20,963 nt of DNA from contig DAISJD010000046.1 of NCBI GenBank assembly GCA_036821645.1, forward strand, positions 1 through 20,963, in the 5' to 3' direction. A program made the translations under genes and the position numbers. Every line of letters starts with the position of its first letter. The first letter of the stretch is position 1. Source of the DNA: DAISJD01 sp036821645 (GTDB lineage Bacteria > Pseudomonadota > Alphaproteobacteria > ATCC43930 > CGMCC-115725). A model generated the notes under the pieces. The model worked only from the letters and a program-made list of their open reading frames with translations, did no database searches and had not been told where the DNA came from. Below are positions 7,015-14,136 of the stretch, one piece after another.

Positions 7015-7026
7015 TTCTGTACAGAA
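7015..7026. promoter_or_regulatory. 12-base perfect palindrome in the divergent dehydrogenase/Lrp promoter region
   Basis: TTCTGTACAGAA reads the same on both strands and ends 19 bases before the start of the Lrp-family gene. Lrp/AsnC proteins bind degenerate palindromes and often regulate themselves and a divergent neighbour, so this is a reasonable candidate operator. No binding evidence exists in the sequence itself. Confidence 0.4.
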
Positions 7027-7045
7027 TGACGAGGTTTTGTGAAAA

Positions 7046-7489
7046 ATGACGATCGATGCGACCGATACCGCCCTCTTGCGCCTGTTACAGGACAATGCCC
7101 GCCTGCCGACTGCCACCCTGGCACGGTCCCTCGGCCTGTCGCGTACGACGGTGCAAAGCCGGTTGGAACGGTTGGAACGCACGGGCATCATTGCGGGCTA
7201 TACCGTGCGGCTCGGCGCACCGGCGGAACGGGCGCTCATCCGCGCCCATGTGCTGATCACGATCCTGCCCAAAGCCGCCGCCAAGGCGGAGGCCAGCCTG
7301 CGACGCATCACCGCCATCACGGCCCTCTATGCGGTCAGCGGCCAACACGATCTCATCGCCCAGGCCGAAGCCGGTTCGGTCGAGGCGATGGATCGGGTGA
7401 TCGATGAAATCGGGGCGGTAGACGGGATCGAACGAACGGTAACCTCGATCATTCTCTCGACGAAATTTCAACGGCCCGGCCCGGCTTGA
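7046..7489 (+). CDS. Lrp/AsnC family transcriptional regulator
   Basis: A 147-residue protein with the family's two parts. The N-terminal winged helix-turn-helix (residues 4-55) shows TDTALLRLLQDNARLPTATL, the recognition part GLSRTTVQSRLERLE and GIIAGYTV. The C-terminal RAM/ligand domain covers about residues 62-140. These proteins form octamers or other oligomers and respond to amino acids. The gene is divergent from the saccharopine/lysine dehydrogenase-like gene, so that gene is its likeliest target. A GAGG lies about twelve bases before the ATG. Its end is 23 bases from the end of the convergent DUF4337 gene; I see no terminator in that gap. Confidence 0.93.
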   Translation: MTIDATDTALLRLLQDNARLPTATLARSLGLSRTTVQSRLERLERTGIIAGYTVRLGAPAERALIRAHVLITILPKAAAKAEASLRRITAITALYAVSGQHDLIAQAEAGSVEAMDRVIDEIGAVDGIERTVTSIILSTKFQRPGPA

Positions 7490-7512
7490 CGGCTGGTGCC
7501 GAGCGCGCACCG

Positions 7513-8115
7513 TCACATAAACACGGCCCAGAGTGCGAGCCCCGCACCGCAGGCGGCGAAACTGATACAGACCCACAACAAAGAACGCGACGTGGTCAGA
7601 ATGGCGGTCGAGGCCAGCACGAGGGAAATTTCCAAAAACGCCTCGGCAAATTCGAAAAATTCATCCTGTTCCTGGGCATGATCGCGGGCGTGCTTGGCTT
7701 CGTCGGCCTTTGCCAACAGTTCTTTCTTGCCGTCGCCCTTCACCGGATCCGATTCGTACCGATCGATCGTGGCGCGATATTCCGCCAGTTTTTTATCGAT
7801 CGCCTGACGTTCCGCCACGCCCAGATCCGGGCGGGTCGCCACGGTCAGTTCCAACTGATCGACGCTGAGTTTGAGATTCGACTGACGGATATTGCGGGCC
7901 TGAAAAAAATTATACGTATCGGATACTTCGATATTCTTATTGATCGTCTGCTTCATCGCCACCCGCCCGCCCATGCTGACCAAGGCAAGGGCGCAGGCGA
8001 AAACGGCGATCAAAACGCCGACCCGTTTGCGGAATGTGTCGTTCGACACATGGCCGCCCGATTCGTGGTGATGTGCGGTTTCGACGATCGTATCGGCGGC
8101 TTCGGTCGCTTCCAT
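7513..8115 (-). CDS. DUF4337 family membrane protein
   Basis: A 200-residue protein of unknown function that matches the DUF4337 layout: a charged, His-rich N-terminus (ETAHHHESGGH), one membrane helix (about 32-50), a long polar, probably coiled-coil part (about 55-155) containing NKNIEVSDTYNFFQARNIRQ, then two membrane helices close together (about 159-175 and 178-199). The polar part would face one side of the inner membrane. The ATG is preceded by GGGGAG at a good distance. It lies 67 bases downstream of yqgE on the same strand and may be read with it. No enzymatic motif is visible. Confidence 0.82.
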   Translation of the reverse strand: MEATEAADTIVETAHHHESGGHVSNDTFRKRVGVLIAVFACALALVSMGGRVAMKQTINKNIEVSDTYNFFQARNIRQSNLKLSVDQLELTVATRPDLGVAERQAIDKKLAEYRATIDRYESDPVKGDGKKELLAKADEAKHARDHAQEQDEFFEFAEAFLEISLVLASTAILTTSRSLLWVCISFAACGAGLALWAVFM

Positions 8116-8182
8116 CGGACACTCCCCAGGTTAGATCCCCCTGCTGATACAAGATCGAAGCCGCAGCAAGCAAGGGGCAAGC

Positions 8183-8788
8183 TCAGCCGTGCCCCGCCTC
8201 GGTCGACAGCATCAGCGGACTGATCCCCAACAGGCCGATCGCCTTTTGCCATTTTTCGCCATTGGGCGTGTCAAAAATCACCGATTCGTTCATCGGGCCG
8301 TGCAACCAGGCATTCGCCTGGATCTCCGACTCGAACTGCCCCGCCCCCCATCCGGCATAACCGAGGGCAATGAGGTATCGCCTGGGCCCCGCCCCCTTGC
8401 CGATGGCGCGCAGGATGTCGAGGGTGGCGGTCAAGGCAAGATCATGACCGATGGCCAGGGTTTGCGCTTCGACATAGTCGGTGCTGTGCAGGACGAAACC
8501 GCGCGCCGTCTCGACCGGACCGCCGAAATGAATTTTCTGTGGCGGCACGCGATCATCGCAGGGAATTTCGAGATGCCCCAAGAGATCGGGCAAGGTGAGA
8601 TTATCCAACGGCTTATTCACCACAAGCCCCATGGCGGCATCTTTCGTGTGTGCGCAGAGATAGATCACGGATTTTTGAAATCGGGGATCCGTCATCTGCG
8701 GCATCGCGATGATGAGATGGCCGCCCAAATACCCGGATTTTTGGGCAGCGGCGGAATTCAGGGCGGAAAAATCATCGATCTGCGGCAT
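8183..8788 (-). CDS. yqgE: YqgE/AlgH family protein (UPF0301)
   Basis: A 201-residue protein from the chosen start. Family hallmarks are GYLGGHLIIAMPQMTDPRFQ, SVIYLCAHTKDAAMGLVVNK, the FGGPVETARGFVLH segment and YAGWGAGQFESEI. The molecular role of YqgE is not established; AlgH was once linked to alginate regulation in Pseudomonas. The frame extends 13 codons further to an ATG at 8825-8827, and there is another ATG at 8813-8815, but relatives usually begin shortly before the GYL motif, so I prefer the ATG at 8786-8788 (MPQIDDFSAL). No strong ribosome site decides the matter. It is divergent from the peroxiredoxin gene. Confidence 0.9.
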   Translation of the reverse strand: MPQIDDFSALNSAAAQKSGYLGGHLIIAMPQMTDPRFQKSVIYLCAHTKDAAMGLVVNKPLDNLTLPDLLGHLEIPCDDRVPPQKIHFGGPVETARGFVLHSTDYVEAQTLAIGHDLALTATLDILRAIGKGAGPRRYLIALGYAGWGAGQFESEIQANAWLHGPMNESVIFDTPNGEKWQKAIGLLGISPLMLSTEAGHG

Positions 8789-8855
8789 AGTCCAGCAATA
8801 CAAGGCCCATGACATTCGCGCAAGCATCCGACACGCGAACCAAGGGATGATTTTC

Positions 8856-8864
8856 TGTTAAAAT
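8856..8864 (+). promoter_or_regulatory. Possible extended -10 promoter of the peroxiredoxin gene
   Basis: TG-T-TAAAAT at 8856-8864 matches an extended -10 box in five of six core positions; no good -35 precedes it. The leader would be about 85 bases and contains an inverted repeat CTGTCC (8872-8877) / GGACAG (8890-8895). I looked for an OxyR-type ATAG/CTAT array and did not find one. Confidence 0.3.
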
Positions 8865-8954
8865 CGCGATACTGTCCGCGTCGGTTGCGGGACAGGTCGA
8901 ATTTACGATCGCATATCCTCGAAACATAGTCTGTATCTGGCAAAGGAACCTACG

Positions 8955-9437
8955 ATGACGATCAAGGTTGGCGATAAGCTTCCCTCCGTGAAACTCAAAC
9001 ACAAGACCGAACAAGGCTTGGTCGATGTGTCGACCGACACGCTGTTTGACGGTCAAAAGGCCGTCCTGTTCGCGGTGCCGGGTGCTTTCACCCCGACCTG
9101 CTCCGCCAAGCATGTGCCAAGCTTCTTGAATAATTATGAAGCCTTGAAGGCCAAGGGCGTCACCCTCGTCGCCTGCATCTCGGTCAATGACGCCTTCGTC
9201 ATGCATGCCTGGGGCAACGACCAAAAGGTCGAAGACAAGATCACCATGTTGGCCGACGGGAACGGCGATTTCACCCGCGCCATCGATCTCGGTTTCGATG
9301 CGTCCGGCTTCGGCCTTGGCTATCGCTCGCAACGCTATGCCATGGTCATCGAAAACGGCATCGTGACGGGCCTTTATGTCGAACAACCGGGTGCCTATGA
9401 AGTCTCCAGCGGTGAAGCGGTCCTCGCCACGCTCTAA
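8955..9437 (+). CDS. Prx5-type peroxiredoxin (AhpC/TSA/redoxin family)
   Basis: A 160-residue cytoplasmic peroxiredoxin. The active site is PGAFTPTCS with the peroxidatic Cys49, and the downstream part reads SVNDAFVMHAWG and FGLGYRSQRYAMVIENG as usual in the Prx5 group. The only other cysteine is Cys74 in LVACIS; no typical C-terminal resolving Cys is present, so it probably works as a 1-Cys enzyme reduced by glutaredoxin/glutathione or thioredoxin. It reduces hydrogen peroxide and alkyl hydroperoxides. AAGGA lies eight bases before the ATG. It is a single gene: yqgE diverges upstream and rnhA converges downstream, and a strong hairpin follows 8 bases after the stop. Confidence 0.94.
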   Translation: MTIKVGDKLPSVKLKHKTEQGLVDVSTDTLFDGQKAVLFAVPGAFTPTCSAKHVPSFLNNYEALKAKGVTLVACISVNDAFVMHAWGNDQKVEDKITMLADGNGDFTRAIDLGFDASGFGLGYRSQRYAMVIENGIVTGLYVEQPGAYEVSSGEAVLATL

Positions 9438-9445
9438 CGGCTGAT

Positions 9446-9567
9446 CGGTCCGATCGGGGCACCGTTCGGACCGTTGCCGCCCCGACCCAAAGGATGACCT
9501 GATCGCGGGATCGATACCGAGCCCGCGGTCGGGGCGGTCCCAAAATGCCCTCCCCAAGTACCGCCCC
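9446..9567. repeat. Cluster of strong, partly exclusive hairpins between peroxiredoxin and rnhA
   Basis: Four pairings are visible in 122 bases. (1) CGGTCCGA (9446-9453) with TCGGACCG (9466-9473), extended inside by CGG/CCG. (2) 9498-9509 with 9522-9533, twelve pairs with two G-T. (3) GGGGCGGT (9531-9538) with ACCGCCCC (9560-9567). (4) CCGCCCCGACC (9477-9487) with GGTCGGGGCGG (9527-9537), which excludes 2 and 3. No T-runs follow. The minus strand of 9539-9567 has four G-runs. The likeliest role is ending or stabilising the two convergent transcripts. Confidence 0.6.
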
Positions 9568-9575
9568 TAATACAC

Positions 9576-10070
9576 TTATCCCTCCGCCTTCGCCTGCTCC
9601 ACCCCTTGCCGGGCGAGGCAATCGGCCCGTTCGTTTTCAAGATGGCCCGCATGCCCCTTGACCCAAACCCACTCGACGCGATGAGGTTTCAAGGCAGCAT
9701 CCAAGCGAAGCCAAAGATCGATATTCTTCACCGGCTTTTTATTGGCGGTTTTCCAGTCGTTCTTTTTCCAGCCATGAATGAATTTGGTAATCCCGTCGCA
9801 CAGATACCGGCTGTCGGTATGAAGTTTGACGCTGACCGGTCGTTTCAGCGCTTCGAGTGCCATGATCGCCGCCAACATTTCCATCCGATTGTTGGTGGTC
9901 GGGTTCTCCGAACCGAACAGTTCCTTTTCAACCCCGGCCCAGCGCAAAATCGCCCCCCAACCGCCAGGACCGGGATTGCCGCTGCACGCCCCATCGGTGA
10001 AAATCTCAACGGGACCGGCCGATGTCGGTTTCGGTACCTGCTGGACGTCGCGGGGAAGATCAGAATCCAT
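9576..10070 (-). CDS. rnhA: Ribonuclease HI
   Basis: A 164-residue protein that cuts the RNA strand of RNA-DNA hybrids. The four catalytic carboxylates are in place: Asp26 (IFTDGACSGNPGPGGWGA), Glu64 (TNNRMEMLAA), Asp86 (LHTDSRYL) and Asp150 (NERADCLAR), plus the loop histidine His140 (GHAGH). The N-terminus is about 16 residues longer than in E. coli. I chose the ATG at 10068-10070, which overlaps the end of thrB by 11 bases; a TTG at 10086-10088 in the same frame is possible but less likely. Translation is probably coupled to thrB. The thrB-rnhA pair is frequent in alphaproteobacteria. Downstream is a hairpin cluster shared with the convergent peroxiredoxin gene. Confidence 0.96.
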   Translation of the reverse strand: MDSDLPRDVQQVPKPTSAGPVEIFTDGACSGNPGPGGWGAILRWAGVEKELFGSENPTTNNRMEMLAAIMALEALKRPVSVKLHTDSRYLCDGITKFIHGWKKNDWKTANKKPVKNIDLWLRLDAALKPHRVEWVWVKGHAGHLENERADCLARQGVEQAKAEG

Positions 10071-11019
10071 AAAAATCGGCACTTTCAATCTGTTGGTGAA
10101 AAACCAGTTTACGCCAATATTCCAACGGATCCTTGGGCCGCACCAGGGCCCCCGGTTGTTGGTTCAACCAATCGTAAAGACGGGTCAATAAAAACCGCAC
10201 CGCACTACCGCGCGCCAAAATCGGCAGCGCCCGGCGTTCGTCAGCCGCCATCGGGCGCTCTTGCTGATAGGCCGCGATCAGAGCACGCCCTTTTTGCGCA
10301 TTCCACGCGGTATCGGGTTCGAAACACCACGCATTGAGACAAATGGCAAGGTCATAGGCAAGATAATCGGTACACGCGAAATAAAAATCAATGATGCCGC
10401 TTAACCGCTCCTCCTTGAAAAACACGTTGTCGGGAAACAGATCCGCATGGCATGTCCCGGTCGGTAAAGCGTCGGGCCAATGCCCCTCCAAATAATCCAA
10501 TTCCCGTGAAAGCCCGTCCGCCAAACCGTGCATCACCCGATCGGCTTCGGCGCAGCAGAGCGTAAATAAGGGCCGCCAGGCACCGATCGACAGGCTGTTG
10601 GCGCGGGTCATCGGAAAATCCCGACCGACCGCATGAAACCGGGCCAAGGCCCGTCCCAACTCCCGGCAATGAAACGGCTCGATCCGACGCGGCCATAACC
10701 CATCCAGAAAACTAATCACGGCGGCAGGCTTACCGCATAAGTCCCGCAAAACCTGCCCATCGCGGGCCTTGATCGGGATGGGGCAGGAAATACCCCGTGC
10801 GGCAAGATGATCCATCAATCCCAAAAAAAACGGCAAATCACCCCGGTCGACCCGTTTTTCATAGAGGGTCAAAATGAAATTGCCCGCCGAAAGGCGCAGC
10901 AGGAAATTGGAATTTTCCACCCCTTCGGCAATTCCCTTGCAGGATAAAACCGTCCCCAAATCATACGCGGCCATAAACCGGGTCAGGGCTTCGTCGCTCA
11001 CATCGGTATAAACAGCCAT
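10060..11019 (-). CDS. thrB: Homoserine kinase, APH-fold type
   Basis: A 319-residue kinase that phosphorylates L-homoserine to O-phosphohomoserine, the step before threonine synthase. It is of the aminoglycoside-phosphotransferase-like type used in alphaproteobacteria and pseudomonads, not the GHMP type of E. coli. Visible motifs: start MAVYTDVSDEALTRFMAAYD, EGVENSNFLL (32-41), the catalytic loop HADLFPDN (191-198, Asp193 as base) and the metal-binding Asp211 in GIIDFYFA. The frame is open 31 codons further upstream, but the ATG at 11017-11019 has AGGTGG close before it and gives the family's N-terminus. rnhA follows with an 11-base overlap. Confidence 0.96.
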   Translation of the reverse strand: MAVYTDVSDEALTRFMAAYDLGTVLSCKGIAEGVENSNFLLRLSAGNFILTLYEKRVDRGDLPFFLGLMDHLAARGISCPIPIKARDGQVLRDLCGKPAAVISFLDGLWPRRIEPFHCRELGRALARFHAVGRDFPMTRANSLSIGAWRPLFTLCCAEADRVMHGLADGLSRELDYLEGHWPDALPTGTCHADLFPDNVFFKEERLSGIIDFYFACTDYLAYDLAICLNAWCFEPDTAWNAQKGRALIAAYQQERPMAADERRALPILARGSAVRFLLTRLYDWLNQQPGALVRPKDPLEYWRKLVFHQQIESADFYGF

Positions 11020-11316
11020 CAGCCCACCTTTTGCCTTGCCCCATCCAACACCGCATCCCGTCATACGGCGATCCAGTGCGTCAGACAATCCGACTTTTCG
11101 CCCCCTTCGCATCCCGCGTCCGATCGTCCCACCTCAGGCACGGGATCGGGACGGAACGGAGGACAAAGAATATAGATTTATCCCCCACGCCCCCTTGTAT
11201 CCGGCACCGCACACCCCTACACTGCCGCCCCGAAGACAGGATTGACGGGGCTTCGTGCCTTCAATGATCAAGGCCCCTTGCTGTCGCGACCAGTGTCACT
11301 CTCATTGCCGAGCACC
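11020..11316. other. Intergenic region, divergent thrB / lipoprotein
   Basis: About 297 bases between divergent starts. I see no consensus promoter pair, stable hairpin or small gene. A short AT-rich patch with TATAGA lies near 11170. Part of this stretch (from 11242) is open in the frame of the lipoprotein gene through a TTG codon, so that gene could start earlier. Confidence 0.4.
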
Positions 11317-11877
11317 ATGTCCCAGCCCCCCATCTCTCGCTTCCGCCCCATGACCGGCCCTGCCGTTCTGTTGTGCGCTCTTGCCCCGATTCTGACCGGC
11401 TGCGGTATTTTCGGAAAAGATTTCTCAGATGTTGCGTGCCCGTCGACCAAAATCGCCCCGGAACTCTCCATGGTGACCCGTGCCCGCAGCAATAGCGGCA
11501 ATTTCGCCGATCTGCTCTATCGGGCCAGTCTCAGCGAAGTCAAGGGCAGCTGCGCCATCGACGAACGCGGCGTGTCGATCGAAATCGCCTTGCAAACCGT
11601 GGCCGAAATCGGCCCGGCAGCAACCGTGCGCGGGGCCGATTTCAGCTATTTCATCGTTGTGACCGATGACAAAAACACCGTGATCTCAAAACGGATTCTG
11701 ACGAATCCGATCACGTTCGGCCCGAACCAAAACCGGGCCGGGGCCTTGGATACGGTGGAAGAACGCATCATCCTCACCGACCCCAAAAGTGCCCCGAAAT
11801 ATCGAATCGTGGCCGGGTTTCAATTGACCGAAGAAGAACTGACCCGCAACCGCGCCCTCGGCCTGGGGCAAAAGTGA
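11317..11877 (+). CDS. Putative lipoprotein of unknown function
   Basis: A 186-residue protein. The N-terminus has Arg residues (ISRFRP), a hydrophobic stretch (GPAVLLCALAPIL) and the lipobox LTGC with Cys29, so it should be exported and lipid-anchored, probably to the outer membrane. The mature part is polar and mostly of beta type, with FADLLYRASLSEVKGSC and ADFSYFIVVTDDKN; I do not recognise a named family. Two more cysteines in the mature part could form a disulfide. The start is uncertain: ATG at 11317 and 11350 both keep the signal, and a TTG at 11242 is open upstream. The ribosome site is weak. A strong bidirectional terminator follows 6 bases after the stop. Confidence 0.75.
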   Translation: MSQPPISRFRPMTGPAVLLCALAPILTGCGIFGKDFSDVACPSTKIAPELSMVTRARSNSGNFADLLYRASLSEVKGSCAIDERGVSIEIALQTVAEIGPAATVRGADFSYFIVVTDDKNTVISKRILTNPITFGPNQNRAGALDTVEERIILTDPKSAPKYRIVAGFQLTEEELTRNRALGLGQK

Positions 11878-11883
11878 TCGCAT

Positions 11884-11913
11884 AAAAAACCCGGCCTCAA
11901 AGCCGGGTTTTTT
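11884..11913. terminator. Bidirectional Rho-independent terminator
   Basis: CCCGGC (11890-11895) and GCCGGG (11902-11907) enclose the loop CTCAAA. Six A precede and six T follow, so it works on both strands. It ends the lipoprotein gene (plus) and the F0 ATP synthase operon (minus), whose last stop is at 11954. Confidence 0.93.
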
Positions 11914-11953
11914 GTTCTTCCGCAAAAGGGTCAAGCTATAAGAGCATTAAGGA

Positions 11954-12442
11954 TCAATGCAGCTTGGCTGGCAACTGGGCAATCGCCTGATCGACCAAAG
12001 ATGCCGCATTTTTGGCGGTCAGGGATTGGGCGATCAACTGCTTGGTTGCCGCAATCGCGACATCGACCGCAGCATGCCGCACTTCCGCCAAGGCGGTCGC
12101 CTCGGCCTGAGCGATCTTATCGAGGGCCTGGGCCTGTCTGCGTTTCAAGGCGGCGTCGAGTTCGGCTTCTGCCTGCTTTGCCGCACGTTCCGCCTCGATC
12201 TGGGCGCGGACAACGATTTCCTGGGCTTCTTTCAGGGCATCGCGCTGCTTTTGCTGATATTCGCGCAAGGTCGCTTCGGCTTCGTCTTTGAGGGCTTCCG
12301 CCTCATTCAGTTGCCGGGCGATTTCGGCACTCTTGCTATCGAGGGTACCGATAATCTGTTGCTTTGCCGGACCCCAAGCCACATAGACGGCCGCGATAAA
12401 GGCGATAGCAACCCATAATTCGGGATCGTAGAAAAATTCCAT
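11954..12442 (-). CDS. atpF: ATP synthase F0 subunit b
   Basis: A 162-residue stator subunit. One membrane helix near the N-terminus (about residues 7-23, PELWVAIAFIAAVYVAW) is followed by a long charged coiled coil rich in Ala, Glu, Lys and Gln (about 30-140). It forms with b' the peripheral stalk that holds F1 against the a subunit. It is the last gene of the operon; its ATG overlaps the b' stop by one base (TGATG), which suggests translational coupling and equal amounts of the two. A bidirectional terminator lies about 40 bases downstream. Confidence 0.95.
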   Translation of the reverse strand: MEFFYDPELWVAIAFIAAVYVAWGPAKQQIIGTLDSKSAEIARQLNEAEALKDEAEATLREYQQKQRDALKEAQEIVVRAQIEAERAAKQAEAELDAALKRRQAQALDKIAQAEATALAEVRHAAVDVAIAATKQLIAQSLTAKNAASLVDQAIAQLPAKLH

Positions 12443-12933
12443 CAGGCGCTAGCCCCCATGGCTTGATCGACGGCGGCTTCGACAGCGGCCGATTTCGGTG
12501 CTTCGCCGACGAGATGCAGGGTAGCGGCACCGGCAACCTCAATCGCAACCGTGCGAATATTGGCAAGCGCACTCGCCTTCGCAGATGCAATTCGGGCCTC
12601 GGCGGCACGGCTTTGTTCATTGATGGCCGCAATAGCCGCAGCCTGACGCTCGGCCGAAACCCGCGCCACTTGTTCCTTCGTCTGATTCACCGTCAGACTT
12701 GCCTGAGCCTTCGCCTCGTCGAGGGCGCGCTCATAAGCTTCGATCACGGTGTCGATTTCCGCCTTGAGCTTTGCGGCTCTGGCAAGATCGCCTTCGACCT
12801 TTTCCCGACGCCGTTCAATCGCACTGCCGACTTTCGGCAAGGCAACCTTCGACAGGAAAACGAACAACGCAATGAAGGTCAGGGCAAGCCAGATAAGCTG
12901 CGGCGGGAATGAATGCGGATCTAATTGCGGCAT
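12442..12933 (-). CDS. atpG: ATP synthase F0 subunit b'
   Basis: A 163-residue b-type subunit, the second, diverged copy found in alphaproteobacteria and cyanobacteria (called b', AtpG, AtpF2 or AtpX). It begins MPQLDPHSFPPQLIWLALTF with one membrane helix (about 11-30) and the LSKVALPKVGSAIERRREKVEGDL motif typical of b', then a coiled coil to about residue 150. With b it forms a heterodimeric stalk. GGAG lies eight bases before the ATG. It is separated from atpE by 110 bases containing a terminator-like hairpin, whereas atpF overlaps it directly. Confidence 0.94.
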   Translation of the reverse strand: MPQLDPHSFPPQLIWLALTFIALFVFLSKVALPKVGSAIERRREKVEGDLARAAKLKAEIDTVIEAYERALDEAKAQASLTVNQTKEQVARVSAERQAAAIAAINEQSRAAEARIASAKASALANIRTVAIEVAGAATLHLVGEAPKSAAVEAAVDQAMGASA

Positions 12934-12967
12934 AGAAGACGCTCCGGCTGTCTTTGCTCTTGGACCG

Positions 12968-13026
12968 AAAAAGCAGCCGTGCCGGTCATCACACCTTCAA
13001 ATGACGGCGTGACCCCCAGCACGGCT
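12968..13026 (-). terminator. Terminator-like hairpin inside the F0 operon, between atpE and atpF'
   Basis: On the minus strand AGCCGTGC (13026-13019) pairs perfectly with GCACGGCT (12982-12975). An inner GGTCA/TGACC pairing continues the stem, and GC then TTTTT (12972-12968) follows. It begins 17 bases after the atpE stop. It may cut transcription partly or protect the upstream atpE message, which would favour making more c subunit than b and b'. Function is inferred. Confidence 0.65.
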
Positions 13027-13043
13027 CCCTCTTGTGGTTTGCC

Positions 13044-13268
13044 TTAAGAGAACAGAACCAGGAAGGCGATGAGGAGTGCAAAGAGAGCCACGGCTTCAGT
13101 CAGGGCGAAGCCCAGAATGCCGATGCCGAACACTTCGTTGCGGGCTGACGGGTTGCGCGCAACCGAGCTGATCAGGGTAGCAAAAATATTGCCGAGACCA
13201 AGGCCAACACCCAACAACGGGAAAACGGCGAGACCGGCGGCAATGTACTTGGCGGCTTGAGCGTCCAT
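13044..13268 (-). CDS. atpE: ATP synthase F0 subunit c
   Basis: A 74-residue proteolipid of two membrane helices forming a hairpin. Helix 1 (about 8-33) has the glycine motif GVGLGLGN; the polar loop is ARNPSARNE (37-45); helix 2 (about 47-72) carries the ion-binding carboxylate Glu58 in FALTEAVALFALL. The c-ring turns as ions pass through subunit a. The ion-site neighbourhood looks like that of ordinary alphaproteobacterial proton enzymes; I do not see the full set of residues of sodium-binding rings. GAGGA lies seven bases before the ATG. A hairpin with a T-run follows the gene. Confidence 0.97.
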   Translation of the reverse strand: MDAQAAKYIAAGLAVFPLLGVGLGLGNIFATLISSVARNPSARNEVFGIGILGFALTEAVALFALLIAFLVLFS

Positions 13269-13361
13269 TTGACTATCCTCTAAGTGCTAAAAGATGAAAC
13301 CACAGACGAGAAACATCCATCATCATAGGGCGATGGCTGGCCTCGGTATCCGGCCGGGCGA

Positions 13362-14096
13362 TCAATGCAGCTCGATCGCGTCCTTAAGGTAAAGGCAGGT
13401 CAAAATCGTGAAGACATAGGCCTGCAAACAAGCAACCAGCAGTTCAAACAGCGTAAGCGCCACATTCACCGCCAGCGGCATGAACCCAAAAAATCCAAGG
13501 GCAACCGTAAAGGTACCAAACACTTTCAACATCGTATGCCCGGCCATCATGTTGGCGAACAACCGGATCGACAGGCTGACGGGGCGTGAGAGATACGACA
13601 GGATTTCGATCGGCACAATGATCGGCGCGATGGCAAGCGGCGTACCATGGGGCAGAAAGAAGGTAAAGAAATGTAACCCGTGACGCATCAGCGCAATGAG
13701 CGTGACACCCAGAAACACCATGGCGGCAAGGGCAAAGGTCACGATGATGTGGCTGGTAAAGGTAAAGCTATAGGGAACCATCCCGACGAGATTACCGACC
13801 AACACGAACATGAACAGCGAGAAGACCCAGGGGAAATATTTCATCCCAGCCGTCCCGCAGTTCGAACGAACCATGTCGGCCACGAATTCGTAACAAAGCT
13901 CGGCCATCAACTGAAACCGACCGGGGACGAGGGCGGCGGGGCGGCTGGCCAGGATCAAGAACCCGGAAATCAGCAGAACCGTAACCACCATCGCCATCGA
14001 AGCGTTGGTGAACGAGGCATCGAGACCACCAAGCTTGACCGAGAAAATTTCCTCGATCTTGAATTGGGAGAGAGGAGTTTCAGATGCTTCCGCCAC
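13362..14096 (-). CDS. atpB: ATP synthase F0 subunit a
   Basis: A 244-residue membrane protein from the chosen start. It has five to six membrane helices and the functional core PVSLSIRLFANMMAGHTMLK with the essential arginine in SIRLFAN. It forms the half-channels next to the c-ring. The frame stays open upstream across atpI, but that part reads as an antisense-like shadow. The family normally starts just before a motif like SPLxQFxI, here SETPLSQFKIEEIF, so I take the GTG at 14094-14096 (VAEASETPL). A GTG at 14106-14108 is an alternative. No good Shine-Dalgarno is present, and the start lies 29 bases after the atpI stop, next to a small tandem duplication. Confidence 0.93.
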   Translation of the reverse strand: MAEASETPLSQFKIEEIFSVKLGGLDASFTNASMAMVVTVLLISGFLILASRPAALVPGRFQLMAELCYEFVADMVRSNCGTAGMKYFPWVFSLFMFVLVGNLVGMVPYSFTFTSHIIVTFALAAMVFLGVTLIALMRHGLHFFTFFLPHGTPLAIAPIIVPIEILSYLSRPVSLSIRLFANMMAGHTMLKVFGTFTVALGFFGFMPLAVNVALTLFELLVACLQAYVFTILTCLYLKDAIELH

Positions 14097-14110
14097 AATC
14101 AGACTCACTG

Positions 14111-14136
14111 CTAGGATTGACAGAACTAGGATTGAC
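14111..14136. repeat. Tandem 15-base duplication at the atpI/atpB junction
   Basis: CTAGGATTGAC occurs at 14111-14121 and again at 14126-14136 with a period of 15 bases. The CTA of each copy is TAG on the minus strand. The copy at 14126-14128 is the atpI stop, and because 15 is a multiple of three the second copy supplies another stop in the same frame. Confidence 0.8.

Noticed and set aside
7486..8223. Plus-strand frame of 245 codons opposite DUF4337
   Set aside because: The minus-strand protein has a good ribosome site and a sensible membrane layout; the plus-strand one has neither.
8925..8940. Possible OxyR site before the peroxiredoxin gene (ATAG...TAT)
   Set aside because: Only one poor half-site; the spaced ATAG/CTAT array is not there.
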